This document shows positions 45,042-54,953 of a DNA stretch of 64,000 nt, in pieces. Position numbers and translations under genes: made by a program. The first letter of the stretch is position 1, and every line of letters starts with the position of its first letter. This stretch comes from Bin55 sp009840545 (lineage in GTDB: Bacteria; Pseudomonadota; Gammaproteobacteria; Pseudomonadales; Azotimanducaceae): positions 992,001-1,056,000 of the forward strand of contig OZ242357.1 of NCBI GenBank assembly GCA_965208815.1, in the 5' to 3' direction. Under the pieces are notes generated by a model. It saw only the letters and a list, made by a program, of their open reading frames with translations, made no database searches and was not told where the DNA came from.

Positions 45042-46064
45042 ATGACTAGAGATATTCGGTACTCCGTCCTTGATCTGGCTCCCGTAGTCGAAGGAAGCAA
45101 CGAGTCTACTGCGTTACGTAATGTTGTCGATCTAGCCCAACTTGCCGAACGTCTTGGCTTCTACAGGTACTGGGTTGCCGAACACCACAATATGCCGGGA
45201 ATTGCGAGTTCGGCCACTGCAGTCGTCATCGGTCATGTAGCACAACAAACCGAGTCCATTCGAGTTGGATCCGGTGGTGTGATGTTGCCGAATCATGCAC
45301 CTCTTCTCATCGCTGAACAATTCGGTACGTTAGAGACTTTGTTTCCCGGGAGGATTGATCTCGGTGTCGGTAGGGCACCCGGAACGGATCAGCAAACATC
45401 GTTTGCAATTCGTAGAAACCTGCAGGGAGATATAGATGGTTTTCCGCGTGACGTTCTCGAACTTCAACACTACCTAGGGCCGCTAAAGCCCGGACAAAAG
45501 GTGCGGGCATATCCAGGTAACAATACGCGAGTTCCGATATGGATTTTGGGTTCGAGTTTGTACGGAGCACAACTTGCTGCCATGCTGGGATTGCCGTATT
45601 CGTTTGCCTCACACTTTGCGCCTCAGATGCTTCATGAAGCAATTGCTGAATACAGAAAGCGATTTGAACCATCCGCTCAATTGGGGGAACCATACTTGAT
45701 GCTGGGTTTCAATGTGTGTGTCGCTGATACAGCGGAAGAAGCCAGTTTTCTGCGGACATCAGGGTTACAGTCGCTGCTGAAAATGAGAACTGGAACCCCA
45801 GGAAGGCTTCCACCTCCAGTTGAAGATTTTGAGTCAACTCTTGACCGTGGACAACTACACGTGGTTAAGTCATCACGAACAGCGTCTGCTGTGGGAGCAG
45901 TAGGAGACGTTCGGGCTTCGATGCAGAAATTCGTAATCGAGACACGAACAGATGAACTCATACTCGTTTCGTCGATTTACGATCACCAAAAGAGGATGCG
46001 CTCGTTTGAATTGGCGGCGGAAGCTGCCAGAGGCGTGAACGTGCCGGCGGAGACTGAGTCGTAA
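45042..46064 (+). CDS. Luciferase-like monooxygenase (MsnO8/YhbW type)
   Basis: About 340 residues. YSVLDLAPVVEGSNESTALR, FYRYWVAEHHNMPGIASSAT, GSGGVMLPNHAPLLIAEQFG and RIDLGVGRAPGTD are marks of the FMN-dependent type named after MsnO8/YhbW. I start at the ATG at 45042; a GTG lies 3 codons upstream. Stands alone. Confidence 0.88.
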   Translation: MTRDIRYSVLDLAPVVEGSNESTALRNVVDLAQLAERLGFYRYWVAEHHNMPGIASSATAVVIGHVAQQTESIRVGSGGVMLPNHAPLLIAEQFGTLETLFPGRIDLGVGRAPGTDQQTSFAIRRNLQGDIDGFPRDVLELQHYLGPLKPGQKVRAYPGNNTRVPIWILGSSLYGAQLAAMLGLPYSFASHFAPQMLHEAIAEYRKRFEPSAQLGEPYLMLGFNVCVADTAEEASFLRTSGLQSLLKMRTGTPGRLPPPVEDFESTLDRGQLHVVKSSRTASAVGAVGDVRASMQKFVIETRTDELILVSSIYDHQKRMRSFELAAEAARGVNVPAETES

Positions 46065-46182
46065 CAAGTCAATCAAGAGGAATGTCTAACTCATTCGAAT
46101 GAATAGAAGCCAAAGAGAATCCGCATGGCAATTGCAGGTTGGATAACATTGGGAGATTCGTAGAGACGGGAGGAATAGGGTT

Positions 46183-47070
46183 ATGCCAGAACAAAAAATG
46201 CTCATGCGCGTGGGTGCAGGATTTATTGCAGCATTGGATCAGAGCGGTGGTAGCACTCCCAAAACCTTGGAACGCTATGGTGTCCCCCAATCCGAATTCG
46301 AGAATAACGAAGATCTGATGTTTGATCTTGTTCACGCCATGCGGGTGAGGATCATGACAAACAGCGCTTTTGGACGACCTCGTGTGCTCGGTGCCATTCT
46401 CTTCGAAAAGACCATGCGCGATACGGTTGATGGACTAAGGGCTAGCCAATACTTGTGGCAGCGAAAGTCAATTCTTCCTTTCCTCAAAATCGACGTTGGA
46501 TTGGCAGATGAATCGTCCGGTGTACAAATGATGAAACCCTTCACTGATCTATCAAATCGACTCAACGAAGCGAAGAGTCTTGATGTATTCGGTACCAAAA
46601 TGCGATCCGTGATAAAGCGATGCAATCGTCAAGCTATTGAAGATATCGTCGAACAGCAGTTTGACTATGCAAGAACCATTCTCGAACACGGATTGGTCCC
46701 TATAGTGGAACCTGAAATCGACATCAACGCGCCCGATAAAGCCGATTGCGAAGGGGTCCTCAGACTGAACTTAGAACGTCGATTGGCATCGCTAACCGAC
46801 AATGAGCATGTAGTGTTCAAACTAACTTTGCCGGAGCAAGCAGGTTTCTACAGTGAATTGTCGCGACATCCGAGAGTCTTAAGGGTTGCTGCCTTATCGG
46901 GAGGTTACACGCAGGAGGAGTCCATACGCCGTCTCAGCGAGAATCAATCGATGATTGCGAGTTTTTCGCGCGCTTTAACAGAAGAACTGCGGAGAGACAT
47001 GGCAGAAACAGATTTCTCAAGTGCATTGGATCGTGCGATCGAAGGTATTTCGTCCGCATCTGCTTCGTAG
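46183..47070 (+). CDS. fda: Fructose-bisphosphate aldolase, class I
   Basis: 295 residues. GFIAALDQSGGSTPKTLERY at the N-terminus and the barrel strands FLKIDVGL, GLVPIVEPEI and VVFKLTLPEQ are the class I bacterial type. Lys213 in VFKLTLPEQ is the likely Schiff-base lysine. It splits or joins fructose 1,6-bisphosphate in glycolysis/gluconeogenesis. Preceded by GGGAGG. Other sugar-phosphate aldol reactions remain possible. Confidence 0.88.
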   Translation: MPEQKMLMRVGAGFIAALDQSGGSTPKTLERYGVPQSEFENNEDLMFDLVHAMRVRIMTNSAFGRPRVLGAILFEKTMRDTVDGLRASQYLWQRKSILPFLKIDVGLADESSGVQMMKPFTDLSNRLNEAKSLDVFGTKMRSVIKRCNRQAIEDIVEQQFDYARTILEHGLVPIVEPEIDINAPDKADCEGVLRLNLERRLASLTDNEHVVFKLTLPEQAGFYSELSRHPRVLRVAALSGGYTQEESIRRLSENQSMIASFSRALTEELRRDMAETDFSSALDRAIEGISSASAS

Positions 47071-47150
47071 TACTAAGAGCAAGACTTTAAAGCACTATAG
47101 CTACAGGAGATTGCGATTTAGAGCAGTGTGAGATTCGATTGTTGAACCAG

Positions 47151-48641
47151 CTAATTCACACTGCCAGTCCGTCTGACGTACCCCCGATAGTCTTCTAGAC
47201 CGGATCGATCAATCCGATCATCAAGAGGCAACACAAACTGTTCTACTAAGCTTGCAATCGTGTCTTGATAGTGCGGATCATTTCGTACATTTTGTAGTTC
47301 ATTAGGGTCATTTGTCAAGTCGAATAGCTGAGCAACACGATGGTCGTCGACTCGTACAGTGAGCTTGTACTGATTGGTAATCACTGTCGATTGACCAAAC
47401 AACTCGGAGATCACTGCTTCCTTTTCATTGTTGTTTGCGGTTTCAGCTTCAGTTGGTTGAAGATAAGTGAGCAACGATCTTCCTAACGAGTTCGGGAGTG
47501 GCTTGGCCTGGGCAATGTCGAGCATTGTGATTGGTAAGTCAATGTGTTCAACAAGGGCATCGGTCGTTCTTCCCTTCCTATTCCCAGTAGGCGGCCGAAT
47601 GATGCACGGAACTCGGACAGCTTGTTCATAGAAAACTGCTTTGCTCGATAGTCCATGATCACCCAGCATTTCTCCGTGATCAGAATTGAACATAACCCAA
47701 GTGTTATCCAACTGTCCTTTTTCTTTCAACTGCTTAAGTATTTTGCCGATCCAATCGTCTATTAACGTAATGTTGGCGTAGTACCAAGCACGCCATCTCT
47801 GTCTTTGATAGGTGGTTGCCTTGTGTACTGAGGGAGCTCTACGCCACATAGCTGCAATAGCCCCGGTGGGTGGGTCGTGAGGCTCGTGAATACCTATATC
47901 CAATTGGTTTGGATCGTATCGATTTCGGTAGGGCTGTGGTCCGTCGAATGGATCATGAGGGCCGGTGAACTGAACCTGCAGGTAGAAAGGACGTTCATCT
48001 GTGTAATCGCGTATCCAATCACAGGCGTTTCTGCCTATGTACGAGTCGATGTCTTCTCCTTCGGGTACTGGTGCAGGTTCTTGACCCCAAGGGGTTATGT
48101 TTCCGGTACGCATCTCGTCAACCCACGCTTGAATGTAATTGCGGTGGTCCTCTAGCCACCCTTTTTCTTCCAAGTAGTCGGTGTAGTGGCATCCCATCCA
48201 AGCAGTCTCGATGGGATCGTTTAGTTCATGTGTGTATTCAAACCCCCAGTCGTGCAGGTTATGCTCCATTTCCTTCACGTGTTGCCCGGGTTTGCCGGCT
48301 GCACTGTGCCGCCAGAGGTGGGTCTTTCCGATTACCGCAGTGTGATAGCCGACATCACGAATATTTCTCACGTGGCTTGGACCATTTGGGTCGGCTCCTA
48401 TGCGATTGCTCCATATTGCATTCTCGCGTACGAGTTGTCCGGTCATTAACGCTGTACGGGCCGGAACACAAAGTGGCGCATTGCCCATGCACCTGGAGAA
48501 GGAGAATCCTTCGTTTGCCAGTTTGTTCAAGTTCGGTGTTATGACTTGAGAGTTTGGTTCTATACCAATCGAGTCACCGCGAAGTTGATCCGTGAAAATG
48601 AATAGAATGTTTGGTTTCGATCTACTATTATTATTAATCAT
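47151..48641 (-). CDS. Sulfatase (type I, formylglycine)
   Basis: 496 residues. Formylglycine motif CVPARTALMTG with Cys58 as the modified residue; FTDQLRGD supplies Ca ligands; NSDHGEMLGDHG holds the second Asp pair and GKTHLWRH and GPHDPFD active-site His. No signal peptide, so cytoplasmic or needs other export; substrate may be a choline-type or phosphonate ester instead of a sugar sulfate. Starts 30 bases after the thiamine-diphosphate enzyme and likely co-transcribed. Confidence 0.9.
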   Translation of the reverse strand: MINNNSRSKPNILFIFTDQLRGDSIGIEPNSQVITPNLNKLANEGFSFSRCMGNAPLCVPARTALMTGQLVRENAIWSNRIGADPNGPSHVRNIRDVGYHTAVIGKTHLWRHSAAGKPGQHVKEMEHNLHDWGFEYTHELNDPIETAWMGCHYTDYLEEKGWLEDHRNYIQAWVDEMRTGNITPWGQEPAPVPEGEDIDSYIGRNACDWIRDYTDERPFYLQVQFTGPHDPFDGPQPYRNRYDPNQLDIGIHEPHDPPTGAIAAMWRRAPSVHKATTYQRQRWRAWYYANITLIDDWIGKILKQLKEKGQLDNTWVMFNSDHGEMLGDHGLSSKAVFYEQAVRVPCIIRPPTGNRKGRTTDALVEHIDLPITMLDIAQAKPLPNSLGRSLLTYLQPTEAETANNNEKEAVISELFGQSTVITNQYKLTVRVDDHRVAQLFDLTNDPNELQNVRNDPHYQDTIASLVEQFVLPLDDRIDRSGLEDYRGYVRRTGSVN

Positions 48642-48671
48642 TACTTTATTCCTATATCTTCATGTTGTTTA

Positions 48672-50267
48672 TTACTCTTGAACGAACCAGTTCATGGTCA
48701 GATGAACCTCTGGAAACTCTTCCTCGCTCACTTCGATTACCGTTGGGTAATTCCTCGAATGCGATTCCTCCAAGCAATCCGACAATTGAGATAACCTGGT
48801 TGGCCTACAGTAGTGGGCACCATAAGCTTTGGCCAAAGCACGAAAGTCGGGAGGAGTAGGAGATTCGTACCACGTGTCGGAAGTTTGGGCACACATGGCC
48901 TTGTTGATTTCACCGTAGCACAAGTTGTTCCAAATCACGAACGGTATGCCTAGACCAAATTGCGTAGCGGACTGGATCTCAGGAATTGTGAAGTGTGAAC
49001 CACCATCTCCAGTGAGTGCGGTTACGCGGTAGGTTCCGTTGGCGATTTTCGCTCCGATTGCTGCCGGAATGCTGTATCCGAGCGTACCAAATCCAGTAAC
49101 GCTGTGAAAGTACTGTCTTACGCTACGCGGTTCGTATAGCCAGGTTGCGTAGTACGTGGGCTGAGTGGAGTCTCCTACCAAAACATCAGAATGCTGACGA
49201 AGAGTGGCGAGAAACTCGTGCATTTCATTTGAGACATAGGGTGATTCTCGAGCTTTTCTTTGCATTTCTCTCGCTCGCACCGATCCATTCCGAGCTGTCG
49301 GACTTGAAGTGAGGAGCGGTAGCAAGTCTTTGCAGTCTCCTACGAGTGCCACGTCCGGGATTGCATTGCAGGAAACCTGTTTGGGGTCAATGTCTAGACG
49401 AATCAGTTTTCGGAACTTCCGCGAATTGCCTTGCATGAAGAAGTCGAAGTCAATTTCGCTTAACTCCGTACCAATTGCGATCGTCAAGTCTGACTCACTG
49501 AGTTCGGTACCAATCTCCGGTATTGACGGACTGAAGCCCACTCTCAGAGGATGGATTAGTGGCAATATTCCTTTGCCATTGACTGTATTGAGAACCGGAG
49601 CATCGATGCATTCGGCAAATTTCTGAACTTCAGGTTGAGCGTCAACCGTGCCTCCACCAGCAACAATGATTGGTTGTTTCGAGGCGTTTAACAGTTGTCG
49701 AGCCCCATCTATTTTGCTCAGACTCGCAATCTCGTCATCGGTTTTGAAAGGATTTCTCTTTTCTGGTGTCCTCAACTGATCTTCCGACAACGACAATGGG
49801 ATTTCGATATGAAGGGGTCCTGGTCGGCCGAAACGCAAATTTCGATCTACAAACGATTCCACATCGCTTTTGCTGGTTGCTGGATTTACTCTGAAACTAG
49901 CTTTACAAATCTGTTGTGACACGTTAGCTTGACCGCAAAGCTCGTGAGGATTGCCTTGTGATTCCTCACTTCCACAGGGGGTCAAGACGACCATCGGGAC
50001 GGAGTCCGATCTAGCTTGGACTATTCCCGTGGAAGCATTGAGGAATCCAGGTCCGTCAATTACGGCACAAAGGGCTGGAATACCTGACACGCGTGCATAG
50101 CCATCTGCCATGAAGGATGCACACTGCTCGTGTCTGACTGTGTAGATCTCAATTCCACACTCGTACAACGCTCGGTAAATTGGCATGTTGTGTATACCTG
50201 GAATACCGAACGCGACGGTTACTCCGTGACTCTTAAGAATCTCGACAATATCTGTACAAACATTCAT
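48672..50267 (-). CDS. Thiamine-diphosphate-dependent enzyme (acetolactate-synthase-like)
   Basis: 531 residues with all three domains. Catalytic Glu47 in VRHEQCASFMADGYAR; central domain PIIVAGGGTVDAQPEV; cofactor motif GDGGSHFTIPEIQSA running to IWNN. Family: acetolactate synthase, benzoylformate decarboxylase, guanidino-oxopentanoate decarboxylase and relatives. No small regulatory subunit gene nearby, so a catabolic decarboxylase or a lyase is more likely than branched-chain synthesis. Forms an operon with the sulfatase. Confidence 0.88.
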   Translation of the reverse strand: MNVCTDIVEILKSHGVTVAFGIPGIHNMPIYRALYECGIEIYTVRHEQCASFMADGYARVSGIPALCAVIDGPGFLNASTGIVQARSDSVPMVVLTPCGSEESQGNPHELCGQANVSQQICKASFRVNPATSKSDVESFVDRNLRFGRPGPLHIEIPLSLSEDQLRTPEKRNPFKTDDEIASLSKIDGARQLLNASKQPIIVAGGGTVDAQPEVQKFAECIDAPVLNTVNGKGILPLIHPLRVGFSPSIPEIGTELSESDLTIAIGTELSEIDFDFFMQGNSRKFRKLIRLDIDPKQVSCNAIPDVALVGDCKDLLPLLTSSPTARNGSVRAREMQRKARESPYVSNEMHEFLATLRQHSDVLVGDSTQPTYYATWLYEPRSVRQYFHSVTGFGTLGYSIPAAIGAKIANGTYRVTALTGDGGSHFTIPEIQSATQFGLGIPFVIWNNLCYGEINKAMCAQTSDTWYESPTPPDFRALAKAYGAHYCRPTRLSQLSDCLEESHSRNYPTVIEVSEEEFPEVHLTMNWFVQE

Positions 50268-50947
50268 TTTCTATGAGTTTATCGGGCTATTGCTTTGCTG
50301 TGCAAGATGACGATTGGGAGCCCAAACAAAAATCCATAGCATTGTAGTTGTGGTCCAGACTAGATTTCATTGTGACTTATCAAGAGACGCACTTATCACG
50401 TAGTTGTTCAAAAAACCTCCTGTGTTTCATACATTTGATGCACCAATCAAAGGTGTGTTCTTACATTTGTGTACGAAACAGGGGTGTGTTTCAAACTAGC
50501 ACAGTTCAAAATCGGACGTAGCCGTCAATGTTTTCGTTGTTGAAATCGACCGCAATTGCTCGAACTACTAGCACTCCCACTCATCGTTCGGTACTTATAG
50601 TTTGAGTAGAAATGCGAAAAAATCAAAGCTCTCCAATTGGAGAATAGCGACTTGCACAAATGAGTCGCAATGTTCGCGTTCACTGAGACGTTCCATTCTG
50701 AAATACAGTCTCGAGTTCAGACCGTATTGTTTTGCAGTCGCTCGCGATACATGAGAATGGACCGCAGCAGAAAATTTCAGCCGCTCATGAACCATTACGC
50801 AATGGCGATTCTTACGTATTGTCTGCCCGAACTCACCAGCGAATCCACCACAAGAAGATCTCAAGGATTGGCATACGCTATTGCCTGTTCTTGAATCCTT
50901 ACTCTGCTACCCATGTGGAGATTCTTGAAAAAAATGTGAAATACACC
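50268..50947. other. Long intergenic region with imperfect inverted repeat
   Basis: About 680 bases without a convincing gene. Near 50416-50484, CCTGTGTTTCATACA and TGTGTACGAAACAGGGG form an imperfect inverted repeat about 35 bases apart; possible operator, no proof. Confidence 0.35.
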
Positions 50948-50976
50948 TTGCATTCATGGAAACATTAGTGTATAAA
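50948..50976 (+). promoter_or_regulatory. Sigma-70-type promoter of the PspA-YqiJ-flotillin operon
   Basis: TTGCAT, 17-base spacer, TATAAA. Close to the consensus and placed so that transcription would begin near 50983, 24 bases before the chosen ATG at 51007. This also rules out the upstream in-frame start at 50956. Confidence 0.65.
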
Positions 50977-51006
50977 TATGTATACATTTGTATGAAAACG
51001 TATTTC

Positions 51007-51537
51007 ATGGCAGGACGATCAATTCCTCTGAGTGTGCGGATTTCCGCTGACGACGCAACATTTCTCGCGAGTTTCAACGCCAATGGTGCGGCGACTCTGT
51101 CTGACAAGGTGCGAAGTCTTATATCTGAAGCGAAACAACGACACCTCGGTGAAGAAGACTATGCTCAATCTCTGGAGTTCATTCAGGGAACTTTGGCACC
51201 TTCATTTGCGAGATTGCGAAACTTGGAATCCAAGAATGATGTGCACTCAGCTCTCTTGGCACACTTTGCACACTGGATTCCCGATATCATCGCTTACTGG
51301 ATGGCTGGGGTCCCAAAGGAAGACAGTCCCGAAGCCGTTGACAACTTAATCGAACTAGAAGCAGCCATAGCCAATAGAATCTTCAATCTAATTGAATCTG
51401 TGCTCCGGCTTGGAGTGCTTCCCACCAGTCGATGCTACCGACCGGAGATTGTTGCCAAACACATGGCACCCATTCTCGAACTAAACGACATCATTGCTCA
51501 ACCCTCAACCGATACAAAGGAGACAACAAATGACTGA
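51007..51537 (+). CDS. Hypothetical protein with ribbon-helix-helix-like N-terminus
   Basis: 176 residues from Met at 51007. RSIPLSVRISADDATFLASF, then SDKVRSLISEAKQRH, looks like a beta strand and two helices of an RHH/Arc DNA-binding fold. The rest is helical. First gene of the operon and overlapping pspA by 8 bases, so it could be the local regulator. No match to a named family. Confidence 0.6.
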   Translation: MAGRSIPLSVRISADDATFLASFNANGAATLSDKVRSLISEAKQRHLGEEDYAQSLEFIQGTLAPSFARLRNLESKNDVHSALLAHFAHWIPDIIAYWMAGVPKEDSPEAVDNLIELEAAIANRIFNLIESVLRLGVLPTSRCYRPEIVAKHMAPILELNDIIAQPSTDTKETTND

Positions 51538-52216
51538 GAGCATTTCTGCAAGAGTCGGACGACTGATTAGCGGTACAACAAACATGCTAGTCGAGAAGGT
51601 CGAAAATCTGGCCCCCGAAGTTGTAATGCAACAAGCTATCCGAGAAGTCGATGGAGCCATCGACGATGTCAGGCATGAACTTGGAAAGACTTTGTCTAAA
51701 CAACACATGGCATCTCGTCGTCTCGTTGACGAGAGTCAAAAGCACACAGAAACGTCGGAGAAGGTGCAACTCGCTCTCGAAAGCGATCGCGAAGACTTGG
51801 CTGAAACTGCCATAGCACTGCTTCTCGACATCGAGACACAGATACCCATTCTCGAAAATACAATTGCTGAAGCAAAGGAGTCGGTCACAGAACTTGAAGG
51901 CTATGTTGCGGCTTTGCAAGCACGCAAACGCGAAATGGAAGATGAACTCAATTCATTCCGCGAAGCCAAACAAGCAGTCGAAGCCGAACATGGCGCGACC
52001 GACGGTTCCGGGCCCGGAACTGGATCAAATGTTAGCGACAATGTTCGTGATGCAGAGCAAGCGTTCGATCGAGCATTGCGCGGAGCTGGTGGAGTCTCGA
52101 GTTCCAGTGGAACACCAGATCAGTACACAGCTGCGAAACGAGCTGAACTTGAACAACTTGCACGAGAGAACAGGATTAAAGAACGACTGCAAGCTTTCCG
52201 TTCCAAATCCGAGTAG
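51530..52216 (+). CDS. pspA: PspA/IM30-family membrane-stress protein
   Basis: 228 residues, nearly all coiled-coil helices: SARVGRLISGTTNMLVEKVE amphipathic start, then long heptads (REVDGAIDDVRHELGK, EDELNSFREAKQAVEAEH). The C-terminal part has a Gly/Ser-rich linker. PspA binds stressed inner membrane and forms scaffolds. AAGGAG precedes the ATG. Confidence 0.88.
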   Translation: MTESISARVGRLISGTTNMLVEKVENLAPEVVMQQAIREVDGAIDDVRHELGKTLSKQHMASRRLVDESQKHTETSEKVQLALESDREDLAETAIALLLDIETQIPILENTIAEAKESVTELEGYVAALQARKREMEDELNSFREAKQAVEAEHGATDGSGPGTGSNVSDNVRDAEQAFDRALRGAGGVSSSSGTPDQYTAAKRAELEQLARENRIKERLQAFRSKSE

Positions 52217-52232
52217 GGAGATTCCATAAACA

Positions 52233-52952
52233 GTGCTTGAATTTGCACTTGAAGCGGCAAACCGGCCTTTTGCAGTCGCAATCGGCTTGATGCTTGCGAT
52301 CGCCATACTCGAAGGAGTGCTGGCTCTTATTGGCATGGGTGTGTCCGGCTTCTTTGACTCCCTCGTTCCGGACCCCGACGTGGATCTAGATGCGCCGCAG
52401 TCGGACATTCAAGGAAGTGGACCGGATGTAGGTGATTCGATAATAGGTCAGACTGCACCAAGTAGCACAAACCTGCCGTCCAGAATCTTGGGATGGCTTT
52501 GCATCGGCAAAGTACCCATCCTGATTTTGCTGGTCATTTTCTTGTTAGTGTTCGGGGTCGCCGGCTACATCATTCAAGGCATTGTCAGTGCTGTATTTGG
52601 GACAATGATGCCAGGTAGCATCGCCTGGCTACCTGCATTGGTCGTAGCGATCCCCATCGTTCGTGTTTGTGGCGAAGGATTTGCAAAAATCATTCCCAAA
52701 GATCAAACTTCGGCTGTCGAGTCATCAACATTCGTGGGTCGAGTAGCAACCATAACTCTCGGAACTGCCAAGAGAGGCATGCCGGCGCAGGCAAAGCTGA
52801 CGGACCAGCACGGTTTGGTTCATTACGTAATGGTGGAACCCGAATCAGAGTCGGAAGAATTTGGGCAAGGAACAAGCATCCTGCTTATAGAACAATCAGG
52901 ATCGAACTTTATTGGTGTGCCCAATACATCCTCAGCGCTTACAGATGACTAA
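52233..52952 (+). CDS. yqiJ: YqiJ-like inner-membrane protein with OB-fold domain
   Basis: 239 residues from a GTG. Transmembrane segments near the start (AVAIGLMLAIAILEGVLALI) and middle (VPILILLVIFLLVFGVAGYI; SIAWLPALVVAIPIVRVCG), then a C-terminal NfeD-like OB domain (FVGRVATITLGTAKRGMPAQ). YqiJ/NfeD proteins partner flotillins. Sits directly before the flotillin gene. Confidence 0.82.
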   Translation: MLEFALEAANRPFAVAIGLMLAIAILEGVLALIGMGVSGFFDSLVPDPDVDLDAPQSDIQGSGPDVGDSIIGQTAPSSTNLPSRILGWLCIGKVPILILLVIFLLVFGVAGYIIQGIVSAVFGTMMPGSIAWLPALVVAIPIVRVCGEGFAKIIPKDQTSAVESSTFVGRVATITLGTAKRGMPAQAKLTDQHGLVHYVMVEPESESEEFGQGTSILLIEQSGSNFIGVPNTSSALTDD

Positions 52953-52992
52953 CTCAACCTTACAACTAAAGAAACAAGACTAGGAGAAACAG

Positions 52993-54771
52993 ATGTTCGG
53001 TAACTTCATGGAAACTCTAATGATGGTCGGCGTGATTCTCGTCGCGTTGCTGGCAATTGGCCTCATATTGGCACGTTTGTACCGTCGTGCCTCAAAGGAA
53101 GTGGCTTTTGTCCGCACTGGTCTCGGTGGACAAAAGGTGGTCATGAATGGAGGCGCATTGGTGTTTCCAGTTCTTCACGAAGTTATTCGAGTAAACATGA
53201 ACACCATGCGTCTCGAGGTACAACGAAAAGACGCACAAGCACTGATTACACATGATCGGATGCGAGTTGATGTACTCGCTGAGTTCTACACGCGAGTACA
53301 ACCTACGTCAGAGTCAATCGCCAATGCAGCACAAACACTCGGGCAGCGCACAATGATGCCGGATGCGTTACGAGAACTGGTGGAGGGAAAACTGGTCGAC
53401 GCGTTACGTTCGGTTGCCGCTGAAATGGCTATGGAAGACTTGCATGAGCAACGTGTGTCGTTTGTTCAAAAGGTCCAGGTTGCAGTTTCCGAAGATCTAC
53501 TCAAGAACGGTTTGGAACTGGAATCCGTTTCTCTGACCGGGTTGGACCAAACAAATCGCGAGTTCTTTAATCCGGATAACGCGTTTGACGCAGCAGGTTT
53601 GACTCGGTTAACGTCTGAGATCGAAGAGAAACGCAAGCGACGAAACGAAATTGAAAAAGACACCCAAGTCTCAATCGATCAGAAAAACTTGGAAACTGAG
53701 CGTCAGACTTTGGAGATTGCGCGGGACGCGGAATACGCACGTCTTCAACAAGAACGTGAGATTGAGATTAGGCGAGCTTCGCAAGTCGCCGAGATAAAGC
53801 GTGAGCAGGCGGACCGTGACCGAGACGCAAGAGAAGCTGAAATCGAAGCAAATCAAAAGGTCGAGTTAACCCAAATTCTGACCCACCGCCAGGTCGAAGA
53901 AGAGCGAATCGAAAACGAGCGCGTTGTCAAGCAACGTGATATTGAACGTCAACGAGCTATCGAAACTACGGAAGTCGACCGTCAAAAAACAGTAGAACTT
54001 GCCAATCAAGATCGCGATATTGCTGTATCTGAGAAATCAAAAGCTCAATCCGAAGCTGAGACTCAAGCCAACCACGCTCGTGCCGAAGCCGCTAAATCTG
54101 AAGAGATGGTGGTAACTGCGCGAGAAATCGAGGTTGTAGAACGAGAGAAAGAGGTCGATCTGGTAAATGCCCGTAGAGCTGCGGAGCGCGAAGCCATTCA
54201 GGTTACGATCGCGGCAGAAGCTGAGAAAAATGCTGCAGTCGACGAGGCAGAAGCTATTCGCACGTTGGCAAACGCGAGTTCCGAGAAAGTGCGCATTGAA
54301 GCTCAAGGCGCCGCAGATGCCGAAAGAATGAAAGTCGAGGTTGCGGAACGTCGCTACGAAGTCGATGCGGAAGGCTCGCGCGCATTGAATGAAGCAGAGA
54401 ATCTGCTTAGCAATGAAATTGTCGACATGAGAGTGCGGTTGAAGATCATCGAGCACATGTCCGAAATTGTTCGAGAGTCTGTTAAGCCTGTTGAGAACAT
54501 TGACGGAATTAAGATCATCCACTTTGATGGCATGAAGGGATTTGGCGGCAATCCCGCATCTGGAAGTGAAGATTCAGGTGGAAAGTCCAGCCTTGCGGAT
54601 CAAGTTGTTGCGAGCGCTTTGCAATATCGAAGCCAAGCTCCTTTGGTAGATGCACTGCTTAAGGAAATTGGTTTGAACGCGGATGATCTGTCTGGACTCA
54701 CACGTGCAGCCATACAGCCAGGCAACGATGGGAGCGAAGAAGGCAACGAAAACGACACGGATGCGAAGTAG
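52993..54771 (+). CDS. yqiK: Flotillin (YqiK-like)
   Basis: 592 residues. One N-terminal membrane helix (LMMVGVILVALLAIGLILA), SPFH/PHB domain (about 35-200: VAFVRTGLGGQKVVMNGGAL and later), then a long coiled coil rich in Glu-Ala-Arg repeats (AEIEANQ to about 470) and a C-terminal flotillin tail. It organises membrane microdomains and is thought to protect against membrane stress. AGGAGAAA precedes the start. Confidence 0.9.
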   Translation: MFGNFMETLMMVGVILVALLAIGLILARLYRRASKEVAFVRTGLGGQKVVMNGGALVFPVLHEVIRVNMNTMRLEVQRKDAQALITHDRMRVDVLAEFYTRVQPTSESIANAAQTLGQRTMMPDALRELVEGKLVDALRSVAAEMAMEDLHEQRVSFVQKVQVAVSEDLLKNGLELESVSLTGLDQTNREFFNPDNAFDAAGLTRLTSEIEEKRKRRNEIEKDTQVSIDQKNLETERQTLEIARDAEYARLQQEREIEIRRASQVAEIKREQADRDRDAREAEIEANQKVELTQILTHRQVEEERIENERVVKQRDIERQRAIETTEVDRQKTVELANQDRDIAVSEKSKAQSEAETQANHARAEAAKSEEMVVTAREIEVVEREKEVDLVNARRAAEREAIQVTIAAEAEKNAAVDEAEAIRTLANASSEKVRIEAQGAADAERMKVEVAERRYEVDAEGSRALNEAENLLSNEIVDMRVRLKIIEHMSEIVRESVKPVENIDGIKIIHFDGMKGFGGNPASGSEDSGGKSSLADQVVASALQYRSQAPLVDALLKEIGLNADDLSGLTRAAIQPGNDGSEEGNENDTDAK

Positions 54772-54953
54772 CACTTGAGGCGAAGTAGTTGGAACTAGCC
54801 GTACATTACTCGTTTGTGGTGCGAGTGCGTTAGCACACGGTGACAAGACTAACTTGCTCTAACTTCACGGCAAAGAAAGAGCACATGATGTGAGTCTGAA
54901 GAAGCTGGCGGTTCTAGTCTCTCTGCTAGTGTGACCTCTAGATGATCTTCGTT

